A DNA stretch of 8,768 bases, from assembly GCA_009724975.1 (NCBI GenBank), contig SRXB01000068.1, forward strand, positions 1-8,768. Reading direction: 5' to 3'. The position numbers and the translations under genes are program-made. Within the stretch, counting starts at the first letter, position 1, and each line of letters opens with the position of its first letter. The stretch comes from a bacterium (GTDB lineage: Bacteria; Desulfobacterota; Deferrisomatia; Deferrisomatales; BM512). Below the pieces are notes generated by a model, which worked only from the letters and a program-made list of their open reading frames with translations, searched no databases and was not told the DNA's origin. Shown piece after piece: positions 6,104 through 8,768 of this stretch.

Positions 6104-6197
6104 GTTCACCTTTCTTAGGGAGGGGAGCCGCCGTCGCGACTCCCTTCCCTAAGTAAACCTGCCAAAAGCGGGTTTAGGGAGGCTTAAGAAAGTGAAC
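6104..6197 (+). promoter_or_regulatory. Structured RNA leader enclosing the fabF start codon
   Basis: Three helices can form in the acpP-fabF gap. P1: GTTCACCTTTCTTA (6104-6117) pairs with TAAGAAAGTGAAC (6185-6197), 13 bp with one bulged C; it buries the fabF GTG start (6192-6194). P2: 6114-6127 pairs with 6140-6153, 14 bp with one G-U, loop of 12. P3: AAACCTGC (6155-6162) pairs with GCGGGTTT (6168-6175), 8 bp with one G-U, loop of 5. P1 and P2 share 6114-6117, so one must be trimmed. The sequence TTAGGGAGG occurs twice, at 6115-6123 in P2 and at 6174-6182 as the fabF ribosome binding site, so the strand 6144-6152 can pair with either copy. No T-tract follows, so a terminator is unlikely. An alternative reading is a small inverted-repeat element. 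Confidence 0.65.
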
Positions 6198-7433
6198 GAC
6201 AACTCAAGGGTAGTCGTCACCGGCCTGGGGTGTGTTTCCCCCCTTGGCCTGGACGTGGAATCGACCTGGGCGGGATGCCTGGCAGGAAAGAGCGGCGTGG
6301 GCTACATCACCAAGTTCGACGCCTCCGGCTTCAAGACCAAGATAGCCGCCGAGGTAAAGGACTTCGACCCCACCCTCTGGATAGACCGCAAAGACACCAA
6401 AAAAATGGACACCTTCATCCAGTACGCCATAGCGTCCTCGGTGATGGCCCTCAAAGACGCCGATTACGAAGTGACGCCAGAAGAGGCCGAGCGCGTAGGC
6501 GTCTACATCGGCGCGGGCCTCGGTGGCCTGCCCGAGATCGAACGCCAGAAAAAGATCATCGAAGAGGAAGGCCCCCGCAAGGTAAGCCCCTTCTTCATAC
6601 CGATGGTCATCGTAAACCTAGCCCCGGGCTACGTAGCCATGCACACCGGAGCCAAAGGGCCGAACTTCTCGGTAGTCTCCGCCTGCGCCACCGGAACCCA
6701 CTGCATAGGCGAGGCTTTCCACGCCATAAGGCGTGGAGACGTGGACGTGGCCATAGCCGGAGGCGCGGAATCCACCATAACCCCTCTGGGCGTCGGCGGC
6801 TTCAACGCCCTTCGCGCCCTCTCGACCCGCAACGAAGAGCCCGAGAGGGCCTCGCGCCCCTTCGACAAGGACCGCGACGGCTTCGTGATGGGAGAGGCGG
6901 GGGCGGTGCTCATCCTCGAATCCCTCGAACACGCCAAGAAACGCGGCGCGAAAATCATAGCGGAGCTGGCTGGCTACGGAGCCACCTGCGACGCCTACCA
7001 CATCACCTCGCCCGACCCCCAGGGCGACGGCGCGGCCCGCTGCATGAAGATGGCGATGAAAACCGCCGGACTAGGGCCCGAAGACATTGATTACATCAAC
7101 GCCCACGGCACCTCCACCCCGCTGAACGACTACTTCGAGACCCTCGCGATAAAATCAGTCTTCGGCGAGAGAGCCCCGAAGGTGTGGATAAGCTCCACCA
7201 AGTCGGTCACCGGCCACTGCCTCGGCGCGGCGGGCTCGATAGAGGCGATATTCTCAATTCTCGCCATCCGCGACCAGATAGCGCCGCCGACTATGAACTA
7301 CGAAACGCCCGATCCCGAGTGCGACCTCGACTACGTCCCCAACACCGCCCGCAAGGGGCAGATACGGGCCGCCCTCTCGAACTCCTTCGGCTTCGGCGGC
7401 ACCAACGCGACACTTCTTTTCAAGAAATTCTAG
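6192..7433 (+). CDS. fabF: 3-oxoacyl-ACP synthase II (KAS II), FabF
   Basis: The product has 413 residues, normal for KAS II. FabF condenses acyl-ACP with malonyl-ACP in each elongation round. The Cys-His-His triad is Cys165 (VSACATGTH), His305 (NAHGTSTP) and His342 (VTGHCLGAAG), with the conserved Lys337 (STKSVTGH). The C-terminal gate region reads NSFGFGGTNA (397-406). The N-terminal VVVTGLGCVSPLG is typical. The start is GTG, set by AGGGAGG (6176-6182) nine bases upstream; no in-frame ATG lies nearby. Both the start codon and the binding site take part in the RNA pairings of the preceding leader, which suggests controlled translation relative to acpP. Twenty-one bases separate it from the rpiB-glyA frame. 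Confidence 0.97.
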   Translation: MNDNSRVVVTGLGCVSPLGLDVESTWAGCLAGKSGVGYITKFDASGFKTKIAAEVKDFDPTLWIDRKDTKKMDTFIQYAIASSVMALKDADYEVTPEEAERVGVYIGAGLGGLPEIERQKKIIEEEGPRKVSPFFIPMVIVNLAPGYVAMHTGAKGPNFSVVSACATGTHCIGEAFHAIRRGDVDVAIAGGAESTITPLGVGGFNALRALSTRNEEPERASRPFDKDRDGFVMGEAGAVLILESLEHAKKRGAKIIAELAGYGATCDAYHITSPDPQGDGAARCMKMAMKTAGLGPEDIDYINAHGTSTPLNDYFETLAIKSVFGERAPKVWISSTKSVTGHCLGAAGSIEAIFSILAIRDQIAPPTMNYETPDPECDLDYVPNTARKGQIRAALSNSFGFGGTNATLLFKKF

Positions 7434-7454
7434 ATAAAGCTCTAAGGAATGGCC

Positions 7455-8768
7455 ATGATACTCATCGCAAGCGACCACGGCGGCTTCGAGGCTAAAGAAG
7501 AAATACGAAAAAGCCTCTCGGCGGATGGTCACAACGTAGTGGACCTCGGCACCACCAACACCGACTCGGTGGATTACCCCGACTTCGCCGTGAGGCTGGC
7601 CCGTAAGGTCGCCGCCGACCCCGAACTTAGGGGCATACTTGTCTGCGGAACCGGCATAGGCATGTCGATAGCCGCCAACAAGGTGCCGGGCATACGCGCC
7701 GCCCTCGTCGCCAACGAGTTCAGCGCCAAAATGGCCAAAGAGCACAATAACGCCAACATAATCGTCCTGGGGGGCCGCACCACCGAGCCCCAAAAGGCCG
7801 CAAGCCTCGTCAAGATATGGCTTGATTCCGCCTTCGAGGGGGGACGCCACCAAAAGCGCCTCGCCAAGATAGCCGACATGGAAGGGCTCTACGGCGCCGG
7901 AAGGTGCCTTGGAGTCTCCGACCCCGAGGTTTGGGAGGCGGTGCAGGGGGAGGTAAGGCGCGAGGAAGACACCATAGTCCTCATCGCCTCCGAAAACTAT
8001 GCCTCCGAGCCGGTGATGCAGGCCCAGGGCTCGGTCTTCACCAACAAATACGCCGAAGGCTACCCGGGAGCCCGCTACTACGGCGGGTGCGAATACTCCG
8101 ACAAGGTCGAGAGGCTCGCGATAGAGCGCGCCAAGGCCCTCTTTGGGGCCGAACACGCCAACGTCCAGCCCATCTCCGGCTCCGCCGCCAACATGGCCGC
8201 CTATTACGCCCTTTTGGACCACAAAGACACCATAGTCTCGATGTCGCTGGCCCACGGCGGCCACCTGACCCACGGCGCCAAGGTCAGCTTCTCCGGCAGG
8301 CAGTACAGCATAGTCCACTACGGCGTCGAAGCCGAAAGCGGTATGATAGATTACGACAAGCTGGCCGATCTTGTCCGCGAGACCCAGCCACGCATGGTCG
8401 TCGCCGGCGCAAGCTCCTACTCCCGCACCCTCGACTTCGAGCGCTTCCGCAAGATAGCCGATTCCGTCGGCGCGTATCTCATGGTCGACATGGCCCACAT
8501 CGCGGGGCTCGTGGCGGGCGGCTCGCACCCAAGCCCCGTCCCCCACGCCGACATAGTCACCTCCACCACCCACAAGACCCTGCGGGGCCCGCGCGGAGGT
8601 CTCGTCCTCTGCCGCGCCAAATACGCGCAGGCGGTGGACAAGGCGGTCTTCCCCGGGCTCCAGGGCGGCCCGCTGGTCCACACCATAGCCGCCAAGGCGG
8701 TGGCCTTCAAGGAGGCGATGAGCCCGGCTTTCAGGGAATACGGCTCCCGCATCGCGCAAAACGCCGCC
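7455..8768 (+). CDS. rpiB-glyA: RpiB-GlyA fusion: ribose-5-phosphate isomerase B / serine hydroxymethyltransferase (C-terminus outside window)
   Basis: One frame runs 438 codons from ATG at 7455 to the window edge. AAGGA (7444-7448) lies 6 bases upstream; an in-frame ATG at 7449 directly abuts that site and is less likely. Residues 1 to about 142 are a complete RpiB: Asp7-His8, catalytic Cys64 in CGTGIGMSIAANK, His97 in KEHNNAN, and EGGRHQKR (128-135) with the two phosphate-binding arginines. RpiB interconverts ribulose and ribose 5-phosphate. A linker of roughly 12 residues (GLYGAGRCLGVS) leads into GlyA from DPEVWEAV at 156. GlyA converts serine and tetrahydrofolate to glycine and methylene-tetrahydrofolate. 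LIASENY (176-182), YYGGCEY (208-214), AHGGHLTHG (266-274), Asp345 in VDMAH and the PLP lysine Lys374 in TTHKTLRGPRGG are present. About 160 C-terminal residues are cut off. In related bacteria I recall these as two adjacent genes. Confidence 0.9.
   Translation, partial: MILIASDHGGFEAKEEIRKSLSADGHNVVDLGTTNTDSVDYPDFAVRLARKVAADPELRGILVCGTGIGMSIAANKVPGIRAALVANEFSAKMAKEHNNANIIVLGGRTTEPQKAASLVKIWLDSAFEGGRHQKRLAKIADMEGLYGAGRCLGVSDPEVWEAVQGEVRREEDTIVLIASENYASEPVMQAQGSVFTNKYAEGYPGARYYGGCEYSDKVERLAIERAKALFGAEHANVQPISGSAANMAAYYALLDHKDTIVSMSLAHGGHLTHGAKVSFSGRQYSIVHYGVEAESGMIDYDKLADLVRETQPRMVVAGASSYSRTLDFERFRKIADSVGAYLMVDMAHIAGLVAGGSHPSPVPHADIVTSTTHKTLRGPRGGLVLCRAKYAQAVDKAVFPGLQGGPLVHTIAAKAVAFKEAMSPAFREYGSRIAQNAA

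Noticed and set aside
6114..6153. Rho-independent terminator between acpP and fabF
   Set aside because: The stem is strong but is followed by AAGTAAACC rather than a run of T, and fabF and rpiB-glyA continue without any evident new promoter.
7449..7451. Alternative RpiB start two codons upstream
   Set aside because: It is in frame but touches the AAGGA site, leaving no spacing; the ATG at 7455 has 6-base spacing and gives the typical RpiB N-terminus.
7254..8759. Open frame of 501 codons on the minus strand opposite fabF and rpiB-glyA
   Set aside because: It is the mirror of the RpiB-GlyA frame, Gly/Val/Ala-rich in the manner of reverse-frame artefacts, with no recognisable motif.
1..8768. 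tRNA, rRNA, CRISPR arrays, insertion sequences or phage attachment sites
   Set aside because: I saw no cloverleaf, no regularly spaced direct repeats, no transposase motifs and no integrase; the window is almost fully occupied by core metabolic genes.

Overview
The window carries a tightly packed bacterial fatty acid and phospholipid synthesis operon on the + strand. A divergently oriented periplasmic TPR-type protein precedes it, and an rpiB-glyA reading frame follows it and runs off the right edge. The gene order (yceD/DUF177, rpmF, plsX, fabH, fabD, fabG, acpP, fabF) is the classic proteobacterial fab cluster. From memory, continuation into rpiB and glyA is typical of the former Deltaproteobacteria (Desulfobacterota, Geobacter-like). 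The DNA is GC-rich. Many genes use ATA for isoleucine and AGG for arginine. A Sec signal peptide on the TPR protein fits a Gram-negative cell. I cannot name the species.

Layout: 1-942 (-) is the N-terminal 314 residues of an exported repeat protein. 943-1125 is an AT-rich divergent control region with a near-consensus sigma70-type promoter for the operon, a weaker candidate promoter for the TPR gene, and a 14-bp palindrome with Fur-box resemblance. 1126-1951 encodes the DUF177 protein (TTG start) and ribosomal protein L32, with a candidate promoter and small hairpin between them. 1973-5804 encodes PlsX, FabH, FabD and FabG, with a candidate internal promoter before fabD. 5836-7433 encodes ACP and FabF. 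They are separated by 113 bases that fold into an elaborate RNA structure covering the fabF start codon. 7455-8768 is one uninterrupted frame in which a complete RpiB is joined to GlyA.

The genes work together as follows. FabD loads malonyl groups onto ACP. FabH starts chains, FabG reduces the 3-ketoacyl-ACP, and FabF elongates. PlsX diverts finished acyl-ACP to acyl-phosphate for phospholipid synthesis. L32 and DUF177 tie the cluster to ribosome production. RpiB and GlyA supply ribose 5-phosphate, glycine and one-carbon units for nucleotide synthesis.

The two points most worth a second look are the RpiB-GlyA fusion, with all checked catalytic residues kept in the visible part, and the acpP-fabF leader. 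The leader has a 13-bp helix enclosing the GTG start codon and mutually exclusive pairings around the ribosome binding site.
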